DNA from: Galeopsis tetrahit
Lineage: Eukaryota > Streptophyta > Magnoliopsida > Lamiales > Lamiaceae
Assembly: GCA_963675135.1 (NCBI GenBank)
Contig: OY776124.1
Span: 1,161,001 to 1,225,000 of the forward strand
Direction of reading: 5' to 3'
DNA: 64,000 nucleotides
This document shows, piece by piece, positions 20,132 to 29,775 of the stretch; positions within the stretch are counted from its first letter, which is position 1, and each line of letters begins with the position of its first letter. Under the pieces are notes generated by a model. The model saw only the letters and a program-made list of their open reading frames with translations. It did not search any database and was not told the origin of the DNA. Position numbers and translations under genes: made by a program.

Positions 20132-22091
20132 ATGCGCATCTTTATCAGACCACGTGCAGGGAAGAAGTTCCCCTTAGAAGCCAAAAGCCCTGATACGATT
20201 CATCATGTGAAGGGATTATTTCAAGAAAAGGGAGGCTTTTGTCGATTGAATCAAAAATTAATATTTGGCGGGAGACAGCTGGAGGATTCAAGAACCCTAG
20301 CAGATTACAATATCCACAATGAGTCCATCATTGAAATGGAGTATAATCTGCGTGGAGGTAGTAATATGCACCTTCACATTGTTTTTGTCTAATGGGAGCC
20401 ACTTTACAATAGAGCTTATGGAAAATGCCCCTACTATTAACGATGTGAAGGCCGTAATTGAAGAGGAGAAGGGTATTTTCGTAAATGAGCAGAGGCTCAT
20501 ATTTTCTGGTAAGGAGCTTGAGGATGGGTGCTGTAGTGTTGGGAGTTATGGTATTCGAAACTGCTCCACTCTTCACCTTTTTCGACTCAGAGGTGCTGGT
20601 GAGTCTCATTTCAATTGCAATGCTCAATTATTGTTTTCAATGATTACACGTGACTGAAATGCAATGCTGAATTTTTGTTTTGATTTATTCTAAAAAGTAT
20701 GGTAGGTTGATGTATTTGTAGTGGTTTTCTCTGTTTATTATGTTAATTATGGGTATAGTGTTAGTTAAGATGCAAAATAAAACTGTTAGATCAATTGAGT
20801 AATAAATCTTTCATCAGCAATCCATTTGTACTATTTCATGAGATATTTGTGGTGATACTTTGACGAGATTTGCTATTTATATATGCTCGGTTTAGTAGGG
20901 TAGATTAGTCAAGAGAAATGAATGAACGACACCTCATTTTTGATTTAATATAGTTAAGTTGAGATATGCCCATAGATATTTCAACACATTTAATAGGGTC
21001 TTACAATAAATACATTGCTACTATTGTATATCCCAAAGGCCACGTCGGCCTCTGAATTCTGGATAGAAAATTAGAAAGTGAGGCGGGTTTAGAGTAGAAA
21101 GTAGTTGATTTTTTGTGTTTTTAATTGCAACAAAGTTGCTTAGGCTTGTGACACTTTGTTTGCCTCGTTTCTTTGTTTTGTGTGTGTTGTGTTTCTTAAA
21201 TTCTTCAGATGAGGTTGTGGATATTGCTGCTGTGAAAGCACGTAAGAAGGCAGCAGCACTTTCGAAAGATAAAGGAACTGAGAATCAAGATGAGGCTGAG
21301 GTTGGCTCAAAGAGTTCATCTGCAAATCCTAGGCAATCCAAGATGGAATTGTCGTCGATTGGTGCCAACCACGGTGTAGAGGGGGTGGAGTCATTTTGGG
21401 ATGAAGAAGATTATGGGCTGGCGTGGAGGAGGTCCCCATCTCTCATAAGTCCCTATGACATGAGCAGATTTGAATCCAAAACTCATCGCACCTTGATAGA
21501 GTCTGTGGCCAATGATTGCGCGTGCGTATGCATTTCTCATACGCAATGCTCTTTCCGTGTTAAAAGTTTATTTGCATGCTCCTTTTCTTTTGGGAAATAT
21601 TTATGTTGTTCTTGTTGCTCTGCAGACGCTAAACATCACGACTTTTCTCGAGAACTAATTAGGGGAGTATCAGGATAAATTGGTTCGGGCAGAGAATGAG
21701 GTGATGCGTCTAACTAAGGAGAATGGTTACCTGGACTATTGTTTGTAGAAGAACGAAGAAGCAGAGGTTGGAGCTCGATGTGGAGTGCTCAGCTGGGACT
21801 TCGTTCTTGCAGTCTGAAGATGGGAGACGTCACATAGTGAACTTGGTGAGGTCTGGTGTGGATGAATTCAAGAAGAGTGCTGCATTCAAGGAACTTGTGA
21901 TGGACCGGGCTATGAGCGTTTATGAAGATACTATGAAGGAGCGCCAGAATTTGCTGCGCAAATCGGGACGCGTACCTGAGGACATCATTCAGTTAATTGC
22001 TTCACAAGATGATGATGAGAAGGATGCGGAGAGGGAGAAGAGGGCGAGGGAAAGAATTGTGATGGAATTCGAAGATGAAGATTACTGGTGA
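20132..22091 (+). pseudogene. Gene B: decayed tandem ubiquitin-like/coiled-coil gene (exons 20132-20598, 21209-21525, 21626-22091)
   Basis: A direct duplicate of gene A, including introns and 5' flank. Exon 1 carries one extra base near 20385 (GTTTTTGTC where gene A has GTTGCCTC), which stops the frame after 86 codons, in the second ubiquitin-like domain; the rest continues in another frame. Exon 3 has TAA in place of the CAA after CTCGAGAAC (near 21656) and a TAG where gene A has CAG (near 21747), next to a small deletion. The 3' part (GRRHIVNL...EFKKSAAF...IIQLIASQDDDE...EDEDYW) is open and ends normally at 22091, without the gene A minisatellite, so it preserves the likely original C-terminus. 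Splice signals remain. Transcription is possible, but a full protein is not. Confidence 0.8.
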
Positions 22092-23206
22092 TTTATTGTA
22101 GGAATGTAGGAGTACTTGAGTTCTTGTCCTGCCTTTTGGATGTTTAAATTTTAATGCTACTTGCATCTTTCAATTTTCTATTTTGTTTTCATTATCAGCA
22201 ATGTCAACATGATCTCATGAGAAACAAATAGTTCCAAATCATGTCCTGCTGCGGATCCCCAATTTTTCTCGTTCTTTTTGTTTTTCGGAACCGTTGAATT
22301 GTCTATACGATCGTTTGGCTCGAGGCTCTATTGTCTATACCATATGAGATTTAGTCAATCACCGTTGAATGAACTGGTGATGGAGAGATTTCACTGTTAC
22401 TAATATTTAAAAGATACAATAAACTTAAAAAAAAAAAAAAAAAAGATACAATAGACTCCACAATTGGTGGTAGATATATACATGTAAAGAATAATTAATA
22501 CAAAGATATAGTCAAACTAAAAATTAGGCACTAATATATTGCTATCAAGCCACTCAAGTGCTTCTTTCTTGAAGATTTCAATGGGGTATTAATTTTGATC
22601 ACTAACCGAAGCGATAATCAAAATAGTCTACTTCCGTCCTTTAATTTGATTCATTTGCCTTAAACTCAGTGGAAAACATAATTAAGGAAGAGATGGTGTT
22701 AATTTTGGTGTTGATGTTATTTTTTATTTTATTTTGACAACAATTTTCCATTTTAGTCTTTTTATTTTTGGTTAGGAATAAATACAATTTAAGTCATTCT
22801 ATGAGACCATTAAACAATTTAAGACACAAAATATAATTAAAACAATTTAAGTCACTTTCTTAGTTGAATACCCAATTGTGCCCTTCAATTCTTATAAAAA
22901 TGAAATATTGGTATTACACAACCAAATTCTTGAAATTGCACAATTTATAAAATTAATTGTTTTACATTCCCTTCCTCGACAGTTACCATACTTGCACAAG
23001 ATCGCCGTTCGAATCTGCAGACGGTGGAAATAAATGAATCCTGTACGTCAACACACAGATGATGACCTTCCATATCTAGGTATTTCATTGAATATAAATT
23101 AATTAGGTTTAATGTTTCACACATTTCATTTCCAAAATTCCAAAATTTCCTATATTCTTAATTTTCTCAGCAATTCAATTTTGTGTTTCCTGTTTTTTCT
23201 CAGAGA
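22092..23206. other. 3' flank of gene B and upstream part of the MULE fragment
   Basis: 22092-22190 matches the 3' UTR of gene A. A poly-A run lies near 22428-22444. 22780-22900 contains repeated CAATTTAAGTCA/CAATTTAAGACAC words, possibly the degraded end of a MULE. No gene is supported. Confidence 0.45.
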
Positions 23207-24235
23207 ATGGAGAAGGCTCTAATTATCAAAATCGATCACGATGGTAGATGCAAGTTGATCCGTATAAACGATCAAACAACATACCAGAGTATCATAGATG
23301 AAATCAACAGCAAATGGCCCAATTTGACAGAAGGCAATTTCTCCATTTTCTATTCAGTTGGGTGCATCAAGAACTGTTATTTAGAGTCCGAAAGCAATTT
23401 TAGTGGTATGATCAAATCCTGCAATTTGTCTTCTGAAAAGTTGGTTGATATATGCCTTGAGATTAATCATGTTCAGAAAAAATCTATACACGATCAGAAT
23501 AGTCAAACAAATATTAATGCTATATGTGTTAATGTTCCATCGAGTTCTGTAGATGTTTCTAAAATTAGACAATCTAATGATATGTCTATCAGCTCAGTGT
23601 TTCTGAAGGAGAAAGCGCATATACCTAATAAAACTTGTAAAGGGGAATTCTTAGGTATTCGTAGTATTCCCAATTTTGACATATGCCCAACTGACAACTG
23701 AGAGAAAGAAGTCATATCTGTCTGACCATTGGGGTGATATAATGGCTGTAGGAGCAATATTCGCAGGCGCAGCGTCGAATTTTAGGATTGAATTGATAAA
23801 GTACTCAATTAAGCTAAAATTCCAATTTACATTTATTAAGAATTCTCCTAGGTATGTCTTTGTTGTTTGCCATGAAAAACACACAACGAATTGTGAATGG
23901 TTTATAAAAGCTAAGCAAACTTCTACAAAAGTTGAATTTATTGTTTCGAAGGCTATTCTAAATCACAGCTGCGTAGGAAAGCTCTTACTAAAAGATAAAA
24001 ATCGCTTCGGGACAAAGGTTATTAAGGATCTAATAGTGCAACAAGTTAAAAGCAACCCTTCAATAAGTGAAACCGACATAATCCAGGATATTAAGAAGGA
24101 TTATGGGTTAGATATTGAATATTATCAAGCATGGCGCGGAATAGAGGCCGCAAGGGACAATATATTTGGAAGTTACGATGATTCGTACTACCAACTACGT
24201 TGGTACGGAGAAGCAGTCAAGCGAACTAACCCAGG
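23207..24235 (+). pseudogene. MULE (MuDR-type) transposase fragment: PB1-like and DNA-binding regions, frameshifted
   Basis: The first frame from ATG 23207 (MEKALIIKIDHDGRCKLIRI...VGCIKNCYL...SSEKLVDICL) ends at 23701. The second, about 23676-24235 in another frame, has DHWGDIMAVGAIFAG, then KFQFTFIKNSPRYVFVVC and CEWF...NHSC, the C-x6-C and H-x-C zinc-binding pattern of the MuDR DNA-binding domain. After it come VKSNPSISETDIIQDIKKDYGLDIEYYQAWRGIEAA and SYYQLRWY, which normally precede the DDE catalytic core. A frameshift near 23690 separates the two. The catalytic and SWIM regions are absent: at 24236 the frame runs straight into the coiled-coil gene family exon. Confidence 0.75.
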
Positions 24236-24815
24236 CGGTTAACTAATGAGAATGCTTCCGTGATGAATGAAATGAAGAAGCTGATGCAGGCGCTCACTGA
24301 GGAGCGCTCGACTGGTGTTTCGTTCTTGCAATCTAAGGCAGGGCAACATCACATTGTGACCTTGAAGAAGCAGGCAGTTGATGAGTTCAGGAAGAGTGAT
24401 GCCTTTAAGGAGATTGTGATGAACCGTTGTATGAGTGTTTATGACGATGTTGTGAAGGATGGCCGGAGATTGTTATGTGAATCAGGAGGGGTATGAGGAC
24501 ATTATTCAGTTAATTGATGGAGTGGACAGGGTAAAGATGTCTGACAGTAAGAAGCTAATGCAGGAGCTCGATGTGGAGCGCTCGACTGGCGTTTCCTTCT
24601 TGCAATCTGAGGTTGGACGAAGCCATATTGTGTCTTTGAAGAAGCAGGCAGCTGAGTCTGCTGTTGAAGAGTTCAAGAAGAGTGATGTGTTTGAGGAGAT
24701 TGTGATGAACCGTGCTATGATTGTTTACGACGATGTTGTGAAAGATGGCCAGAGGTTGTTGCGCGAATCGGGACGTGTATCTGAGGACATTATTCAGTTA
24801 CTCGATCATACATAG
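24236..24815 (+). pseudogene. Gene D: remnant with two tandem partial copies of the family's terminal exon
   Basis: It starts in mid-exon at GCGGTTAACTAATGAG (gene C RLTNENA). The first copy gives NENASVMNEMKKLMQALTEERSTGVSFLQSKAGQHHIVTLKKQAVDEFRKSDAF...LLCESGGV and stops at 24496. The second (about 24490-24815) gives EDIIQLIDG...KKLMQELDVERSTGVSFLQSEVGRSHIVSLKKQA...EEFKKSDVF...SGRVSEDIIQLLDHT. Both ubiquitin-like exons and the linker are missing. The 3' flank is collinear with that of gene C. The second ORF (118 codons from 24459) is open, but nothing suggests a proper promoter. Confidence 0.75.
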
Positions 24816-25170
24816 GATGACTATTTTTTTGAAGTCTCGGGTATCCGGTGACGATGATGAATGATTTATTTTATGTTTTGATGTTTCTTGTCCTGCTTTT
24901 TGAATGTTGTATTTACGTTTTTGCCCATTTGTTTTGTTGCAATTCTCTTGCTTATTTGTGTTCCCTTTCAGTGCCAAATCGGTAATTCATTTGTAATGCT
25001 TAATGAAGTATTCGTGGTAATACTTTGATGCCTAGCTATAAAGAGGCATGTGCATTGTAACTCCCTTCGTCTGCGTACAGTAGGTGTACCAATAAAAAGG
25101 CATGTGCGTTGTTATTTCAAACAACGCACATTGCTTTACTCGATTCTTGCATCAAGAAGGAAGCATTAAT
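24816..25170 (+). other. 3' UTR-like flank of gene D, homologous to the gene C 3' flank
   Basis: It shares TTTGATGTTTCTTGTCCTG, GCCCATTTGTTTTGTTG, GTGCCAAATCGGTAATTC and AAAGAGGCATGTG with the complement of 15602-15840. It continues after the LINE insertion at 25497-25600. Confidence 0.7.
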
Positions 25171-25486
25171 ATTGTGAGGCAACAGGAAAAAACACATTTT
25201 GGAATGCATTTGGGCTGCTGCCATTTGGTTCATTTGGAAGGCGAGAAATTACCGAATCTTCAAAGCAGTAGAGGCTAATCCAGAGAGAACCTTCGACGAG
25301 ATCAGAGTTAAAGCGTGGAACTTATATATTCTCCTTGAATTATTGTGATGTCAATCCCTTTTCCTCTCAGGATTGGATCCACAATCCTAGATTACGCTGC
25401 AAAAAAGTTTGAGCTTTTGATCTCCGAGTACCCCTGGTACTCTATCAATAAAATTCCCCTTTCCCCGATCAAAAAGAAAAAAAAGA
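25171..25486 (+). mobile_element. 5'-truncated LINE (non-LTR retrotransposon) 3' end with target duplication
   Basis: An open stretch encodes CIWAAAIWFIWKARNYRIFKAVEANPERTFDEIRVKAWNL, the typical end of plant LINE ORF2 (the WxIWxARNxxIF signature). It is followed by a short 3' UTR and an A-rich tail (AAAAAGAAAAAAAAG, near 25471-25485). AAGCATTAAT is duplicated at 25161-25170 and 25487-25496. The element is only 316 bp, a usual result of incomplete reverse transcription. Confidence 0.85.
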
Positions 25487-25496
25487 AAGCATTAAT

Positions 25497-26802
25497 GATG
25501 TCCCGATTTGTGCAGGAAACTCCTCTGGCACTGCTCGACGTAAACGCTCGAAGAACGGTCCTTGTGGATGGCATCACTCTTTTTGAATTGCTAGCAAAAA
25601 CATACTTGCATCAATCTATTTCTCACCCGTAACAAAAGAAACAGAGAAAACAACATATCACTTGTACATTAATTACTGCAAGAGTTGGTCTCATGTTAAT
25701 ATTTTACATACTATGTAACTTGTGGTTGACCCACTAAATAATTTAGACTTTGTGATCCATTTACACTCGTAGACGAACTTATGTATAATCTGTCTCGATC
25801 TAATCTTCAAATGGATCCAGTTACTTGTTGTATTGAAAATGTTTGTCATTTTAATTAATGACTTTGTGACAAACCCTTTTTTCAAATGGCAAAGGGATGG
25901 TCGGGACTAACTTCATTCATTGTAGGCTTGTAGCACATTTAATTCTTCCATCAACAAATCAACATTAATCCCTACCTAACTTTAATTAATATCAACAATT
26001 TTTAAAATTTGGTTTGATTTTTAATATATACTCTTCCCTATTTATATACAATTCTTTTTAAATTATATGAGCGTTTTTATATTTCATTTTATAAATCTAC
26101 AATATATAAATAAATATACCTCTTTTTTCTTTCTTTTTAACAATCCACTATGTTCAACTTTTATAATAATGAGAATGAAATTAATATTCCCTCCGTTCTA
26201 GGATTACTTTCATATGTAGATGATCACACATATTAAGAAAATGTATAAGTGGGTGGAGTTATGAAAGGTAATTTTATAAATTTTTATATATGTATATAAA
26301 AAAAAAAAGTAGGCACCTTTCAAAACATGTATGGATATAGCAGAAATTGAGCTAGGCGGTCACCGCGACGTGCACAGTTATTTTTTCTTGCAAATTGGCA
26401 GAGAAAATCGATTTTAAGGCTGGGCAACACCGCCTATGATTTAATAAAAGAATGTAGAAAGACAAAAACACAATTGAGACGACTTAGGTCTCAAATCAGG
26501 AAAAAAAAAAGAAAGAAAAACAATTCTACTTCGATATTCCAGACTTGTAGACTTCTTTAAAATAATGAGGTAAAAGGAAAGGTCGCCAAAGTTATATCAA
26601 GATTTGAATTTTGACGGACGCTTCACTTGCTCTCTACTCTACTCTTGTATATAAGTACCGATGGTATTTTGCAAACTCTCCCAAATGTTCACTGGCCTAA
26701 TGGCCTTTGTAAGCATCTCTGGAATTCATTCCTTACTCAAGTTATTGCGCTCAAGCCTTGGACATGGCGCCCAGAATGTAAACACCTCCGCTTCCTCAAC
26801 TT
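25497..26802. other. Intergenic DNA with fragments of older repeats
   Basis: 25497-25600 continues the gene D 3' flank homology. ATTCCCTCCGTTCTAGGATT near 26188 is one MITE-like end without a clear partner. 26520-26645 is the inverted copy of 18409-18535. I see no gene I would defend. Confidence 0.45.
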
Positions 26803-27090
26803 TCAAATTAAATCATTCATTAAATTTTCGTCTTCATCCTCGTCTTTGTCTTTATGCTCACCCTCATGTTCTACTTCATCCTCGTCCTCGTCTTTGTTTT
26901 CATCTTCATCAACGACTATCGTCTCGACTTCAAATTTAATGAAGAACATATCAAGATCATCGTCATTGGAGGGAATCATTTTCGGAATTTCTAGGGCGTG
27001 GGCTTCCCAGGCATGACAGTAATCGTCGACGGGCTCGTAGCAATCCATTAGATCAGAGGGTGAATAATGACTTTGAACTTTAGGGTTCAT
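26803..27090 (-). CDS. Small acidic hypothetical protein (95 aa)
   Basis: ATG at 27090. The first half (MNPKVQSHYSPSDLMDCYEPVDDYCHAWEAHALEIPKMI) is ordinary in composition; the second is an acidic tract of DEDE, EHEGEHKDK and DEDEDEN units. No signal peptide, membrane segment or known domain is visible. A Tourist-like MITE begins 18 bp upstream, which leaves little native promoter, so this may be a gene fragment or a chance frame in GAT-rich DNA. Confidence 0.3.
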   Translation of the reverse strand: MNPKVQSHYSPSDLMDCYEPVDDYCHAWEAHALEIPKMIPSNDDDLDMFFIKFEVETIVVDEDENKDEDEDEVEHEGEHKDKDEDEDENLMNDLI

Positions 27091-27108
27091 GCATACAACA
27101 TAGCCTTA

Positions 27109-27537
27109 GGGGATGTTTACTTTGGACTTTGAGTGGTTTTAAAAATCGGGTTTTTGAAATCCTGATTTTTTAAATTTCGATAAATAGTAATATGAGTGTT
27201 TCTTTTGGGTTTTGGAATAGTGGAGGACTTTATGTCAAATCAAGTTGTAAGATTGAACGAGTTTGTATTATTATATTATTGTTTAGTGAGATTATAATGA
27301 TTAGTTAATTGTGTAATGATTAAATGTATTATATTATTGTATTATTATATATATTATTGTTGAGAAAGAATATAATGATTGGAGTAATATTATTTAGATA
27401 TAACTTTATGTCAAATTAATATGTTTGATAGAGGTGGTTTTGAGTGAATTTTGAAAATCGGTTTTTAAATCTCGAAGTAAAACGAGTTTTGGATCTTGAA
27501 ATCCAAAACCTGGTTTTTAACCAAAGTAAAAATAGCC
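27109..27537. mobile_element. Tourist-like (PIF/Harbinger) MITE 1 (429 bp)
   Basis: The ends GGGGATGTTTACTTTGG and the inverse of GGCTATTTTTACTTTGG align. TTA is present at 27106-27108 and 27538-27540. Internal sequence is AT-rich and non-coding. ATAGCCTTAGGG occurs at both outer edges. Confidence 0.65.
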
Positions 27538-27540
27538 TTA

Positions 27541-27981
27541 GGGTATGTTTGTAAATAATATGATTGATTCAAAGTGATTAAAATTAATTTTTGGAATAAA
27601 ATTTAAAGTTAATAGTGTTTTAAAATTAAGCACTTTTAATCAATTTTGTATATGTTGTGGTGTTTACCAAACAAATCACTTTTATATAAATTTAGGAAAA
27701 ACGAGTATTTAATTGTGAGGGCAAAATTGTAGAAGCTATTAAAAGTAGGTGGAGGAGTGTTTCACCAAAATAACTTTTAACAAATTAACTTAGTGGGTGT
27801 TTTCAAACACTATAAGGTGCTTAAAAGCACTTTTTTTTTTCAAATAGAATCATTTTTTGAGTGTTTTTAAATACACCCAAGTGATTAAGTTATTTTGTTA
27901 AAAGTGACTTTAGTGAAGCACCCTTCCAATTTTATTGCAAAAATCAATTTGAATCAATCACTATGATTTGCAAACACACCC
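27541..27981. mobile_element. Tourist-like (PIF/Harbinger) MITE 2 (441 bp)
   Basis: The left end, GGGTATGTTTGTAAATAATA, matches the inverse of the right end (GGGTGTGTTTGCAAATCATA), and similarity runs about 50 bp inward (TGATTGATTCAAA). TTA lies at 27538-27540 and 27982-27984. Its left TTA is the right TTA of MITE 1. A further fold-back segment (GGGTGTTTTCAAACAC...GTGTTTTTAAATACACCC) lies inside at about 27797-27880. Confidence 0.75.
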
Positions 27982-27984
27982 TTA

Positions 27985-28698
27985 ATCAATTGATTGTATT
28001 TTTGCAAATTGTAAACACTCCAAAAGCAATTCTATTTGAATAAAAAGTGTTTTTAAGCACATACTCGTATTTGTAAACACTCACTTAAATTAATATGAAC
28101 AATTTAAAAACAAGTTGCACAAATTCATAAATTTCCTATGGGCTAATGGCTATGTCCATTTATTACCCTAAATTTTTTAATAGTTAAAAAAAAGTTGCAT
28201 ATAGTACCCATTTTTTACCCTAAATTTTAGAGACCGGACATTTGTATAAAATATTTTATAAATAAAATATATTTAATTAAGTTAATTTTAAAAAATTCGT
28301 GAGGTACCGGTTTGAATTCGGATACCAAGCAAATAGTTTAACTATATGACAATTAACTATGAAAATAAAAATAAAAAATACTTTAAAAAATGATAATTAA
28401 AAATTATAATTATAATTAGAAAACTTAAATATAGGAAGAAGTGAAAAAGAGAGAGAATGGATAAGAACAAAAATAATTTTAAAAATCATAGTGGGAGAAG
28501 AGAGAGAAAGAAAATAAATTCGTCAAAAAAACTAAATGTCTATTATATTTTTAGAAGTAAAATAATACACTTTTAATCTTATAATGACAATACCTTAGTC
28601 ATGCATTAATATTTTCTTACCTTGTATTAACCATATTTTTGGTCTTTAAAATTTTAGAACTTTTGATTTTTATATTCTAATTTTGACATGATTAATTA
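27985..28698. other. AT-rich intergenic sequence; no gene
   Basis: 27985-28085 contains TTTGTAAACACTC-type words related to the MITE arms. The remainder is AT-rich with no coding potential that I recognise. Confidence 0.45.
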
Positions 28699-28949
28699 GG
28701 GTTGGTCTACTATGGACTCGAGTGCATGTTGTGCACCTTAGTCCATGTTACACTTTTCAATTTACTGACTTACATTTTTTGGTAAATGGTGTTGCACTTT
28801 TCAATTATTAAACTGTATAATAATATTTTTAGTAATAATTGAAAAGTGCAACACCATTTACCAAAAAGTGTAAATCAGTAAACTAAAACTAAAAATGCAA
28901 CATGGACTAAGGTGCACAACATGCACTCGAGTGCATACTAGACTTTAGC
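28699..28949. mobile_element. Palindromic MULE-type MITE, second copy (251 bp)
   Basis: The same element as 16914-17158, inverted. The 9-bp GATTAATTA is duplicated at 28690-28698 and 28950-28958, typical of Mutator-like insertion. The arms pair over most of the element (CATGTTGTGCACC, GGTAAATGGTGTTGCACTTT). Confidence 0.85.
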
Positions 28950-29067
28950 GATTAATTAGGGGTGACCATAAAAGCAAAAATAAAAAATTTCGAACAGATA
29001 TATGAAATTCGATTAATTGCTTACTTTTGTTAATTTTATTAAAAAAAGTTTTTTTTTTAATAAAGAC

Positions 29068-29125
29068 AAAGTTGGATAGCTCAAGTGGTTAGAGCACCAC
29101 TACCTAGGCTTTAGATCCTACAACA
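29068..29125 (+). repeat. Possible tRNA-derived SINE head or tRNA pseudogene
   Basis: GGATAGCTCAAGTGGTTAGA followed by GCAC resembles a tRNA 5' half with an A-box (TAGCTCAAGTGG). The B-box region (TTTAGATCCTACAAC) is degenerate and no acceptor stem closes, so it is not a working tRNA. Confidence 0.4.
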
Positions 29126-29775
29126 AAGTGAAAATTGCTCTCAAAATCACTTATTTTAAAATGTTCCTTTCACAATTTAAAAAGAAAAGGATTTTAAAAG
29201 GGGATGGGCTATTAACACCCCAAATAGTGTTATTGACACCCCATTAAAATTTAAAAATCATTTTAAAATACTAAACACACCCCATTCTTTTCCTATAACA
29301 TCCTTATTTATTCAAAATCTCATTCTCCATTCAAAATACCATATTCTTACTAAACACACCCCATTAACCCTTTCCCCTTTATCAACAAAACCAAAAAAAA
29401 AAATACGGTAAAATTTTTGAAAAGGATGAATCAATCGAACAATATTTTTCTAGTTGTTAAATACATTGTGAAATGATTGTATAAAAAATTGAGTTTGATA
29501 TGCTAAAATGGTGTTTTGAGTCTCGTTTTTGCGCCATTTTACTGTTATTCGTGCTACTATAATGGAGGTGTTCGGCCAGATTCGTGGCCGCGCACTCCTT
29601 GTTGCGCACCGCTGCAACAGCCGCACAACCAAAGAAATGCACATCTGAAAATGGCCGAACACAGCATAGTTGCACGGCCGTATATATGGCCGAACGCTGT
29701 ATGTACACTTGTATGTACCAACTACTCTTTGTCTTACGGGTTAATTGCTGATGTGTTAATCCAGATTAAGATTTT
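29126..29775. other. Last non-satellite DNA before the array
   Basis: AT-rich to 29520, with CACACCCCATT words repeated near 29275 and 29353. 29560-29710 is more GC-rich and carries TGTTCGGCCA and its inverse TGGCCGAACA (29569 and 29652). Short ORFs on both strands here have no recognisable domain. Confidence 0.45.

Noticed and set aside
26627..27016. 129-codon plus-strand Ser-rich ORF
   Set aside because: Its Ser-rich half is the antisense of the GAT/GAG-rich acidic tract, and low-complexity DNA gives open frames on both strands.
29068..29125. Functional tRNA gene
   Set aside because: Only the A-box half resembles a tRNA. The B-box is degenerate and the acceptor stem does not close.
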